From assembly GCA_023410475.1 (NCBI GenBank), contig JAEYPS010000025.1:211632-275631 (forward strand): 64,000 nucleotides of DNA, given 5' to 3'. The DNA comes from Bacillota bacterium (GTDB taxonomy: Bacteria > Bacillota > Clostridia > Christensenellales > SZUA-584). A program made the position numbers and the translations under genes. Numbering within the stretch: position 1 is the stretch's first letter; each line of letters opens with the position of its first letter. Positions 51,787 through 59,181 of this stretch are shown here, piece by piece. The notes under the pieces were generated by a model, which made no database searches, was not told the DNA's origin, and saw only the letters and a list, made by a program, of their open reading frames with translations.

Positions 51787-53073
51787 TTATTTGGAGTTCA
51801 GTTCCGTTTCAAGGTGTTGCATGGCTTCTTCAACGCTTGCGTAAGCGCCGGAGCAGTAATCGACAAATGTGTTGTTGACAGCTTCTTTGAATACATCGGT
51901 GTTAAAGTGCCCGATATAACGCGCGTAGTCAATGATGTTAACAAGCGGCTCCATGAAAGGCATCGCTTCAATCAGCTTTGCATCGTGCGCTACAGACTTT
52001 TTGGGAGGTATCATGGAGCAGTATATGTTATGCTCGAGCAGCACTTCGTCGCTGTAGAAGTAATCAAGGAAATCGAACGCCGCTTCTTTTACTTTGCTGC
52101 TTCCGTTTACGGCAAGCGCCCATCCCGTTTCGGCTGCAAATACCGGCTTGTCATTGATCCACGGCAGAGGCTCATAAGAGAAATCTTTGTCGTAGGTCAG
52201 GCCGAACGTTTCTATGCCTTCCGCCATCGGCCAAGGCCCGCGGGGTACAAAAAGCGCTCCATCCGCAAACAGTATCTGGTATCCCTCAAGCGCCCCGCCG
52301 CCCGTCAGTCCTTCAAGGTCGGTCAGTTTGTCCTTCGTCACCAGATCCGACAGCTTAGTAAACGCTTCGATCGCCTGCTGCGATGTGAAGTTGAATGTCC
52401 CGTCTTCGTTCAAATACTCGCCGCCGTTTGATAATATCATGGCCGTCATCAAATAAGCAACCGAATCCCAGTTGACGAAATCGAATCCCTTTACGGTAAA
52501 CTCACTGCCTTGCACCACTGTCGCCTTTTTAGCCGCTTCTATGAGTCCGTCCCATGTGGTTGGCATCGTAAGTCCGTTCTGTTCAAGAAGCTTCAGATTT
52601 ACAAACATGCCTCCGAACTCAATGTTAAACTCCATCGGCAATCCATAAAGCTTACCGTCATGCTCAAGAGAGCCTATAGTCGACGGATATGAGTCAGCTC
52701 TTATTTCTTTTGCCATATCTTCGGGTACTTCCATAAGCGCTCCGGTAGAAGCAAAATCGATAGCCCAGCCTCCCCAAAGCTCATAAATGTCGGCGCCGCC
52801 TTCTTTTGCGAGCAAAGATGTCTGCAGTTTCGCTTCATACTCGTCATACGGGAAAAACTCATATTTGATCACAACATTGGAATGCTTGCTCATATAATCT
52901 TCCGCGATCTTTATGTAAGAGTTGTTCCACGCTTCCTGATGAGCCCAAAATGTCAGTTCTACTTTATCTGCGGCTGCGGAGTCCGTAACCTTTGGTTCCG
53001 GTGTGCCCCCCGCGCACGCCATGCTGCTAATCAGCAAAACCGCGACTAACAAAACAAACATCAACCTTCTCAT
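51787..53073 (-). CDS. Extracellular sugar-binding lipoprotein (CUT1 importer)
   Basis: 428-residue family-1 solute-binding protein. The lipoprotein signal is RRLMFVLLVAVLLISSMAC. Mature marks are VELTFWAHQEAWNNSYIKIA, YELWGGWAIDFASTGALME and TTWDGLIEAAKKA. GGAGG lies before the ATG, 13 bases after the GH4 gene. With MalF/MalG it should capture the glycoside cut by the GH4 enzyme, possibly an alpha-galactoside or galactosaminide. Confidence 0.93.
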   Translation of the reverse strand: MRRLMFVLLVAVLLISSMACAGGTPEPKVTDSAAADKVELTFWAHQEAWNNSYIKIAEDYMSKHSNVVIKYEFFPYDEYEAKLQTSLLAKEGGADIYELWGGWAIDFASTGALMEVPEDMAKEIRADSYPSTIGSLEHDGKLYGLPMEFNIEFGGMFVNLKLLEQNGLTMPTTWDGLIEAAKKATVVQGSEFTVKGFDFVNWDSVAYLMTAMILSNGGEYLNEDGTFNFTSQQAIEAFTKLSDLVTKDKLTDLEGLTGGGALEGYQILFADGALFVPRGPWPMAEGIETFGLTYDKDFSYEPLPWINDKPVFAAETGWALAVNGSSKVKEAAFDFLDYFYSDEVLLEHNIYCSMIPPKKSVAHDAKLIEAMPFMEPLVNIIDYARYIGHFNTDVFKEAVNNTFVDYCSGAYASVEEAMQHLETELNSK

Positions 53074-53086
53074 CTTGTTATCCTCC

Positions 53087-54412
53087 TTATATTTTTAGGG
53101 TCTTGAAATAACCCAGATATGAGGCGTTTTGCTCGAGCATCTCTTTGACCATGCTGTGGATCTCCTCCATACTGCAAACACTCGCGGTAAGAGGATCGAA
53201 CAACACCGCCTCAAAAACTTTTTGAGGGTCTTTTTCTATCGCTGCGCTGACTGCCAATTCTTCTATCCTTGACGACAATCCGATCAATACTGCCAGAGGC
53301 TGAGGCAATGTGATCTGCTTTAAAGGAGTGATTCCGTACTTCGAAGCCAGCGCGGGGATTTCTACGCATGCGCCCTTATCAAGATTCGTTATCTGCCAGT
53401 TGTTTCTGAGATTCGCGTTAAACTTATAAGGAGTATTGTCGCCGAAAACCGCATTGAATATATTCGATGCGTATTCCTCGCCGCGCTCCAGAGATGTCAT
53501 ATCGTCTTTTAGCCACTCGTTATATTCTTGCTCCCATGTTCCTTGAAGCTTAAGGTATTCCTTTAATATCGCGGCGTACTCCCCGGGGTTCCAGCCTGTG
53601 CCGCTGCAATACTTTCCGATAAGGTCAGGCCTTTTTCTGAACCACGGGTTATATTCCGAATTATGCCCGGAGGACTCTGTCGGGAAATACTTTAAATGCC
53701 GAAACATCTCTATGCGCACCGGTTCTTCTTTTGCGACCTCATCACGCTCTATTGCCTTGCGTATCAGCGGGTACGCGTCCTTGCCTTTGACCTTATATTC
53801 GAGATAAAACGCCTGATGGTTTATGCCCGCGCATGTATAATCTACGTCATCCATATCGGCGTCTAGCCATCCCGCCAGCATCTGGGCGGTGCCTTGAACA
53901 CTGTGGCAAATACCCGTCACATTTACGTTTGACTGCGACTGCATATAGCTTACCAGCATACCCATAGGATTCGTGTAATTAAGCACCACGGCGTTCGGGC
54001 ACACGTCCTCTATATCGCGAAGAATATCAAGCATGACAGGCGCCGTACGCAAGAAACGCAATATCCCCGCCGGTCCGCGCGTGTCTCCCACGCAAATATC
54101 TACACCGTATCTCTTGGGTATCTCGATATCGTGCCGCCATACATCGACGCCGCCCTGCAGTATAGTTATCAGAACGCCATCCGAGCCTTTGAGAGCCGTC
54201 TTTCTGTCCGTTGTAGCGTTGACAACCGCACTATACTGCCCGGCTCGGATTATCTTTTCCACACCGGCTTTGGCATATTTAAGCCTCTTTTCATCTATAT
54301 CCATTAACCAGATTTCACAGTCGCGAAAGGCTTCATAGGATAATATATCCCTTACAAGGTCCCTAGTAAAATCAAGTGATCCAGCGCCGATAAACGAGAA
54401 CTTTTTACGCAT
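53087..54412 (-). CDS. GH4 alpha-galactosidase (MelA-like)
   Basis: 441-residue NAD- and metal-dependent glycosidase of family 4, which works by oxidation-elimination. The Rossmann start is KKFSFIGAGSLDFTRDLVRD. The specificity motif is ICHSVQGTAQML: Cys-His-Ser-Val marks the alpha-galactosidase subgroup, whereas CHEV, CDMP and CNVP mark glucosidase and phospho-glycosidase groups. NYTNPMGML and GINHQAFYLEYK complete the site. It is the first gene of the operon, divergent from a LacI gene. Because uptake is by ABC transport, the substrate arrives unphosphorylated. The downstream amino-sugar genes raise the alternative of an alpha-galactosaminide. Confidence 0.9.
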   Translation of the reverse strand: MRKKFSFIGAGSLDFTRDLVRDILSYEAFRDCEIWLMDIDEKRLKYAKAGVEKIIRAGQYSAVVNATTDRKTALKGSDGVLITILQGGVDVWRHDIEIPKRYGVDICVGDTRGPAGILRFLRTAPVMLDILRDIEDVCPNAVVLNYTNPMGMLVSYMQSQSNVNVTGICHSVQGTAQMLAGWLDADMDDVDYTCAGINHQAFYLEYKVKGKDAYPLIRKAIERDEVAKEEPVRIEMFRHLKYFPTESSGHNSEYNPWFRKRPDLIGKYCSGTGWNPGEYAAILKEYLKLQGTWEQEYNEWLKDDMTSLERGEEYASNIFNAVFGDNTPYKFNANLRNNWQITNLDKGACVEIPALASKYGITPLKQITLPQPLAVLIGLSSRIEELAVSAAIEKDPQKVFEAVLFDPLTASVCSMEEIHSMVKEMLEQNASYLGYFKTLKI

Positions 54413-54430
54413 AAAGATTCTCCCTGAGTA

Positions 54431-54443
54431 TGTTTAGTAAACA
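54431..54443. promoter_or_regulatory. LacI operator before the GH4 gene (TGTTTAGTAAACA)
   Basis: Perfect 13-base palindrome just downstream of the GH4 promoter. The identical sequence recurs at 54630-54642, and the core TTTACTAAAC recurs at 54465-54474 inside the promoter spacer. Confidence 0.7.
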
Positions 54444-54451
54444 TTTATGTT

Positions 54452-54480
54452 TTATTAATGATATTTTACTAAACTCACAA
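54452..54480 (-). promoter_or_regulatory. Promoter of the GH4-importer operon
   Basis: On the minus strand TTGTGA (54475-54480) and TAATAA (54452-54457) with a 17-base spacer that contains a copy of the operator core. Confidence 0.5.
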
Positions 54481-54629
54481 TAGCACATACATTATTAAAT
54501 GTAAATAGAAAATCATTAAATATGTTATTTTTTCTTTGTCGTAAACAGCACCGATAATATAATGGGCATAAAAATATTAGATAATTTATAATTACTACTT
54601 GTATTATTAATTATGTGCGTATATAATAT

Positions 54630-54642
54630 TGTTTAGTAAACA
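54630..54642. promoter_or_regulatory. LacI operator before the LacI gene (TGTTTAGTAAACA)
   Basis: Identical to the site at 54431-54443 and placed 13 bases before the LacI ATG, which indicates autoregulation. Confidence 0.7.
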
Positions 54643-54655
54643 CAGGAGATATGAT

Positions 54656-55663
54656 ATGGCCAACATAAGAGATGTCGCGCGCGAAGCCGGTACATCGATC
54701 GCGACGGTATCACGCATACTGTCCAACGACAGCACGTTTGACACCACGGAACAGACCCGGCAAAACGTGTTAGATGCAGTAAAAAAACTTAATTATACCG
54801 TGAAATCGCCGAAAAAAGCGAAAAAAAAGATCCATATCGGGTGCGTGCTTGCCCTGACGGCCGAAAAATATTCGGACCCGTTTTTCACCTCTATACTTTC
54901 AGCGGCGGAGGAAGAATGCATACAGCACAACGCTCTCATCTCCATTATTCGCAATTATAATGAGCTTGAAAACCCCGCTGTGTTATCAGAGATCTGTTCA
55001 TTGGGCCTCAGCGGATTGATACTTATGGAAGCGCTTCCCGAAAACATGCTTAGCCGTTTGAAAGCGGCTATTCCACATATAATCACTATCGACCTTCCTT
55101 GCTGCGAGTTCAATGACGTCGGGTTCGATAATTTTGATTCTAATTTTAAGGTCATGAATTGCCTTTTGGATCACGGTTACAGGCGTATAGCTTACATAGG
55201 CGGAAGCTCACCCGGCGAGAGCTTTGAGAACTCTCCGCGTATGGCCGCTTATCGCGAGGCGCTTTTTCGCTGCGGAATATCGTATGACCCGTCGCTGGCG
55301 CTTAATTGCAATTGGGATCTTGACAGGTGCGCCGAATGCGCGTCACAGCTTTTATCGCTAGAATGTCTTCCCGAAGTTATTTTTGCGGGAAGCGACACAC
55401 TCGCATCCGTCATACTCAGCGTAATGCATAAAAAAGGCCTCAAGTGCCCCGAGGATGTCGGTTTGTTCGGGTTTAACAACATAAGCATGAGCTCGCTGCT
55501 CGCTCCCCCGCTGTCCACGGTACATGTCCCTACGAAAGATATAGGCATAACGGCCGTCCGGCGCCTTATGGAGATGATCAAATGTCGCGACAGCCGTATC
55601 ATGAAGATACATTTCCCTACGCAGATCATACTGCGTGAATCCATCATCAATAAACAGCGGTAA
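54656..55663 (+). CDS. LacI-family regulator of the GH4 operon
   Basis: 335-residue LacI/GalR repressor. Helix-turn-helix NIRDVAREAGTSIATVSRIL, then a linker NYTVKSPKKAKKK in place of the usual hinge, and a sensor core with RRIAYIGGSSPGESFENSPR and LFGFNNISMSSLLAPPLSTV. I start at ATG 54656, with AGGAG eight bases before it; a TTG nine codons earlier lies within the operator. It is divergent from the GH4 operon and has identical palindromes on both sides. Confidence 0.92.
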   Translation: MANIRDVAREAGTSIATVSRILSNDSTFDTTEQTRQNVLDAVKKLNYTVKSPKKAKKKIHIGCVLALTAEKYSDPFFTSILSAAEEECIQHNALISIIRNYNELENPAVLSEICSLGLSGLILMEALPENMLSRLKAAIPHIITIDLPCCEFNDVGFDNFDSNFKVMNCLLDHGYRRIAYIGGSSPGESFENSPRMAAYREALFRCGISYDPSLALNCNWDLDRCAECASQLLSLECLPEVIFAGSDTLASVILSVMHKKGLKCPEDVGLFGFNNISMSSLLAPPLSTVHVPTKDIGITAVRRLMEMIKCRDSRIMKIHFPTQIILRESIINKQR

Positions 55664-55793
55664 GATTGCGGACTCGCGGGTCTTAGGTTTTCGAGTACCC
55701 GTGATATGAAAAAGGGCAAAAAAGGCAGTGATTTCGGCTTGTATCAGCACAATATTTTCGTTTTGTAATCACCCGCCCGAAGAGCGCCTGCCG

Positions 55794-56885
55794 TCAAGCA
55801 CCGCCTTTATCCCCCCCGCCAGGATCGTACAGAATTTCATTTATGCCGTCTGTGACCATCAGCGAATTGTCAGGCATTACCCAAAGAGCTTCAACGCCCT
55901 CAAGGCCTTTCGCGAACTCCAGAGCTTCTTCAGGAGGTATCAAAAACAGAGCTGTGGAAAGCACATCCGCCGCCTCGGAATCCTGCGTAAACACCGTTAC
56001 GGCTTTATAATAGTTCGCAGGAAACAGCGTTATAGGGTCTATAAGATGGTGGTAAGCCGCTCCGTCCACAAGGTAGTAGCGCTCGTAGCCGCCGCTTGAC
56101 ACAACCGACATGTCATTAACGTACGCGACGTCCAGCAGCTCCCGAGGCTGCACTGCGATACCAAAAGACATCTCCGGCTTAGCGATACCAACTCGCCATT
56201 TATCTCGCTGCCCGTCCCGCGGCGAGCCGATTGCACGGATGTTGCCTCCGGCGCTTAACAGCACCGAGTCGTATCCAAGCGCAATGAGCTCGTCAGTTAT
56301 GGCTTCGACCGCGTAGCCCTTGGCGATAGCGCCGACGTCGAGCCGCATTTCCGGGTCGGCGAGATATATCGTCGACCCGGCTTCATCTATGATCATATTG
56401 CCGATATCGGTATGCCGCGCAGCTTCCTCAAGCGCCTCCTTGGGCGGCAGCTTCGCGTCCGCTTCGCCAAGCTCCCCCGCCTCACGGTAGTCATGCCAGA
56501 TACGAAGAACGCAGCCCATGGCTACATTGACCATGCCGCCTGTTTCCTGATACCACAGCTGGGACTGCCCAAGAAGGCCTATAATGTCCTTATCCACCTT
56601 GACGGGACGTATGCCCGCGTTATCGTTTACAGTCTTTAGGTTATTGACGCCTTCGTAATTGCGGTAGATGTCGAACAGCCGGTGAAACCTGAGCATACGG
56701 CTTTGAACGATGTCTGACAGCGCGTCAAACTCTTGCTGCGAGCGCGCATAGGCGACCACAACAACAACAGTATCAAACGTGTTGTAAAATTCGCGCTGAA
56801 ATTTGCGATAGCCGACCGCCTGCGCTGTACAGGCAGACGCCATAACTACCGATGCCAGCAAAATGTAATATATGATTTTTCTCAT
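55794..56885 (-). CDS. apbE: ApbE-family FAD:protein FMN transferase
   Basis: 363-residue ApbE/FmnB-type enzyme that covalently attaches FMN to Ser/Thr residues of extracytoplasmic proteins, using FAD. An N-terminal signal IIYYILLASVVMASAC ends in a plausible, non-ideal lipobox, which would anchor it outside. NTFDTVVVVVAYARS, the FAD/metal motif LDVGAIAKGYAVEAI and SAGGNIRAIGSPRDG identify the family. It lies 89 bases after the duplicated lipoprotein gene on the same strand, with a hairpin between. The obvious partners are that lipoprotein and the NDH-2 fusion encoded divergently. It is equivalent to FmnB in the Listeria electron-transfer locus. Confidence 0.93.
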   Translation of the reverse strand: MRKIIYYILLASVVMASACTAQAVGYRKFQREFYNTFDTVVVVVAYARSQQEFDALSDIVQSRMLRFHRLFDIYRNYEGVNNLKTVNDNAGIRPVKVDKDIIGLLGQSQLWYQETGGMVNVAMGCVLRIWHDYREAGELGEADAKLPPKEALEEAARHTDIGNMIIDEAGSTIYLADPEMRLDVGAIAKGYAVEAITDELIALGYDSVLLSAGGNIRAIGSPRDGQRDKWRVGIAKPEMSFGIAVQPRELLDVAYVNDMSVVSSGGYERYYLVDGAAYHHLIDPITLFPANYYKAVTVFTQDSEAADVLSTALFLIPPEEALEFAKGLEGVEALWVMPDNSLMVTDGINEILYDPGGGDKGGA

Positions 56886-56938
56886 GCAAAAACATTACCC
56901 CGAAAGTCTCACAACTTACGGGAAGAATCGTGTTTAAA

Positions 56939-56964
56939 GGGGATAATCCCAAGGGATCATCCCC
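56939..56964 (-). terminator. Hairpin 3' of the duplicated lipoprotein gene
   Basis: An 11-pair stem (56939-56949 with 56954-56964, one G-U wobble) lies ten bases after the stop and is followed on the minus strand by TTTAAAC. It may be a partial terminator that lowers apbE expression relative to the lipoprotein. Confidence 0.55.
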
Positions 56965-56974
56965 TCCACTCTGC

Positions 56975-58048
56975 TCAGCCGGCGTTGGCAAAGGCTTTTT
57001 GGACAGCCTTTATGTAGTCGCCCACACGAATTGTAACGCTTGATACAATATCGGTCTCAGCCGGCTTGCCTTCCGCATCCAGCTGCATCTGAGTCACCTG
57101 ATCTATAGTCTTTCCTATCATCCACTGTCCAAGCGCGGCGATCTGCTCGTACCACTCCTTGCCGATACCGGACACCTGCGCCATGCCGTACGCATCCCCC
57201 TGCTCAACCTTGGTTCTCTGCTCCGTGGCTAGGTCAGTCGTCACGGCGCCCTCCTGGTTGACATGGATAATGACCTGCGCAGTATCGATCATCACGCCTG
57301 ATATCACGCCGTTTTCGTCTATTGTCACAGCAGCCGCAACGTTATCTGTCTGTGCAACGCCTTCCTCATCGGCTGCGGCGCCTTTGGATTTCGCGAGCGA
57401 AATCACGGTTCCAAGCCCTGTCTTTGTCTCTCCGGTTGTAACCGTGCCGAAATCCTTCGCGTTCGCGGCCGCCTTTTGTACCGCCTTGAGATAATCCGGC
57501 ACGCCCATTGTTACGCTCGATGTGAGATCGGCCTCTTCAGGAGCGCCTTGGGCGTTTGTCTGCAGAGCCATCACTTCATCGACTGTCTTGCCTGTCATCC
57601 AGTCTTCCAGCGCGGCTATCTGCTCATACCATTCCTTACCTATGCCCGACACGCGCGCCATTCCGTACGCGTCGCCCAGTTCGACTTTAGTTTTTTGTTC
57701 AGCCGCGATATCGGTAGTCAGCTGTCCTTGCGCGTTAAAGTTTAATCTGGTCTGTGTCGAGTCTATTTTGACTCCAGCTATCGTGCCCTGAGCGTCGAGT
57801 GTAACCGCCGCCATTATGACATCGGCCTGCGCGAGCGTATCGTTGCCATCCGCGGCGTTTGCGGATTTCTCAACTGAAATCACCATGCCAAGCCCGGTCT
57901 TTAAATCGCCTGCTTCACCCGGAGGCGTGACGCCGGGCGATTCCGCTGCGGGCGTTGGGCTTTGCTGCTGGTTATTGTTTGCGCATCCTGCCATCAACGC
58001 CGCGAGCACTATCGCCAGCGCCAGCATAATGAACAATGTTTTTTTCAT
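56975..58048 (-). CDS. Duplicated extracellular lipoprotein with FMN-binding-like repeats
   Basis: 357-residue lipoprotein with a perfect lipobox (VLAALMAGC, Cys22) and a Gln/Pro-rich linker. The mature part is two tandem ~150-residue repeats (about 47-197 and 206-357) that align without gaps; I count about 90 of 150 identities. Each repeat has AAVT-x-D-x-x-G-x-I, GDAYGMA-x-VSGIGKEWYEQIAAL, and ends D-x-x-S-S-V-T (Thr180, Thr339) then KAVQKA. That tail resembles the FMN-binding-domain attachment motif D-x-x-S/T-G-A-T with Gly-Ala changed to Ser-Val. The layout matches Listeria PplA, which carries two FMN domains. I start at ATG 58048, with GGGAG six bases upstream. No enzyme function is evident; electron shuttling via bound flavin is inferred. 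Confidence 0.82.
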   Translation of the reverse strand: MKKTLFIMLALAIVLAALMAGCANNNQQQSPTPAAESPGVTPPGEAGDLKTGLGMVISVEKSANAADGNDTLAQADVIMAAVTLDAQGTIAGVKIDSTQTRLNFNAQGQLTTDIAAEQKTKVELGDAYGMARVSGIGKEWYEQIAALEDWMTGKTVDEVMALQTNAQGAPEEADLTSSVTMGVPDYLKAVQKAAANAKDFGTVTTGETKTGLGTVISLAKSKGAAADEEGVAQTDNVAAAVTIDENGVISGVMIDTAQVIIHVNQEGAVTTDLATEQRTKVEQGDAYGMAQVSGIGKEWYEQIAALGQWMIGKTIDQVTQMQLDAEGKPAETDIVSSVTIRVGDYIKAVQKAFANAG

Positions 58049-58110
58049 ATTTTCTCCCATCCTTTCGCTTCTTTCATTATTCATTTTACTATTTTTTTGG
58101 TTTTTCATCC

Positions 58111-58140
58111 ATAATAAAATTTCTTATCACCGAAAATCAA
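58111..58140 (-). promoter_or_regulatory. Promoter of the lipoprotein-apbE unit
   Basis: On the minus strand TTGATT (58135-58140) and TATTAT (58111-58116) are 18 bases apart, upstream of the lipoprotein ATG. Confidence 0.5.
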
Positions 58141-58165
58141 GTATTTCAGTCGAATCAGACAAGCA

Positions 58166-58194
58166 TTGTATTTGATTTTTTTCTCTGTTATACT
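58166..58194 (+). promoter_or_regulatory. Promoter of the ubiA-ndh2-polyprenyl synthase unit
   Basis: TTGTAT (58166-58171) and TATACT (58189-58194) with a 17-base spacer, back to back with the lipoprotein promoter. Confidence 0.55.
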
Positions 58195-58217
58195 TTTATT
58201 ATAAATTGAAAGAACGG

Positions 58218-59165
58218 ATGCTGATGGATAAACAGCGCTCAGTATTTATCAAAGGATTTTTACAGGTCGCCGATCCGAAAATATGGGTAGCCTCCGTTAT
58301 TCCGCTCACGGTTGGGGCTGCTCTGGCGTGGTGCTTCGGAACGCAGACGAAGCCGCTGAGCTGGCTTTGGTTTGTTATCGCGGCAGCAGGCGTGTTTCTC
58401 ATCGAGATCGCCAAAAACGCGCTGAACGAGGTTATCGACTATCAGTCAGGCGTAGACCCCGGCATTGACGAAGAGCACCGGACGCCCTTTTCGGGAGGCA
58501 AGAAATCCATAGTGGACGGGCGGCTCGATCTTACTCAGTGCGCTTACATCGCCTTTTCGTGCTTTGCGCTTGCGGCGGTTATAGGCATCGCGCTCACGGT
58601 GTTCGTTGAGCCAATGGTTTTTTGGGTAGGTCTTGCCGGTTTCCTTCTCGCGGTCGTCTACAGCCTGCCGCCTTTTAAACTTTGCTACAGGGGCTTCGGT
58701 GAAATAGCGGTGGGGCTTGCTTTCGGCCCTGCAATCGTGCTGGGAGTATATGTACTGATCGAGGGCAGGTTCGACTGGCTTACCCTGCTCGTGTCGCTTC
58801 CCATCGCTTTTTTGATCTCAAACGTGCTTGTTATAAACCAGTTCCCCGATTATGAGGCCGACAAGCGGTTTGGCAAAAAAAACTGGGTCGTTCGGCTCGG
58901 CAAAGAAAAATCCGTCCGACTGTTCGCCGCATTGTTTGTGCTTGCATATATAGCCCAGATCTGCGTTGCGCTTTACGCGAAAAACCTCATCTGGCTTTTG
59001 CCGCTGCTGACCGTGCCCATCGCCGTAAAGGCGGTTAAAAACTGCTTTGAGCATCATAATAATATAAGGCAGTTGATAGCCAGCAATGCCGCCATGGTGA
59101 GCGTTTACCAATTGTTCGGTGTCTTACTGATCGTGTGTGCCATCCTGGACGGCCTGGTATTCTAA
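58218..59165 (+). CDS. UbiA-family prenyltransferase (DmkA/MenA-like)
   Basis: 315-residue membrane prenyltransferase with about eight to nine membrane segments. The first Asp-rich motif is NALNEVIDYQSGVDPGID and the second NQFPDYEADKRFGKK; both bind the Mg-prenyl diphosphate. MenA-type enzymes prenylate 1,4-dihydroxy-2-naphthoate to demethylmenaquinone. The start is taken at ATG 58218, with GAAAG just upstream; ATG 58224 is possible. Its neighbours, NDH-2 and a polyprenyl synthase, match the Listeria dmkA-ndh2-dmkB grouping, suggesting a quinone pool dedicated to extracellular electron transfer. Confidence 0.92.
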   Translation: MLMDKQRSVFIKGFLQVADPKIWVASVIPLTVGAALAWCFGTQTKPLSWLWFVIAAAGVFLIEIAKNALNEVIDYQSGVDPGIDEEHRTPFSGGKKSIVDGRLDLTQCAYIAFSCFALAAVIGIALTVFVEPMVFWVGLAGFLLAVVYSLPPFKLCYRGFGEIAVGLAFGPAIVLGVYVLIEGRFDWLTLLVSLPIAFLISNVLVINQFPDYEADKRFGKKNWVVRLGKEKSVRLFAALFVLAYIAQICVALYAKNLIWLLPLLTVPIAVKAVKNCFEHHNNIRQLIASNAAMVSVYQLFGVLLIVCAILDGLVF

Positions 59166-59181
59166 TATTACGGAGGGTGTT

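Noticed and set aside
55670..55720. Terminator between the GH4-operon LacI gene and apbE
   Set aside because: Only a short CGGGT/ACCCG stem with a long loop and no T tract; too weak to call.
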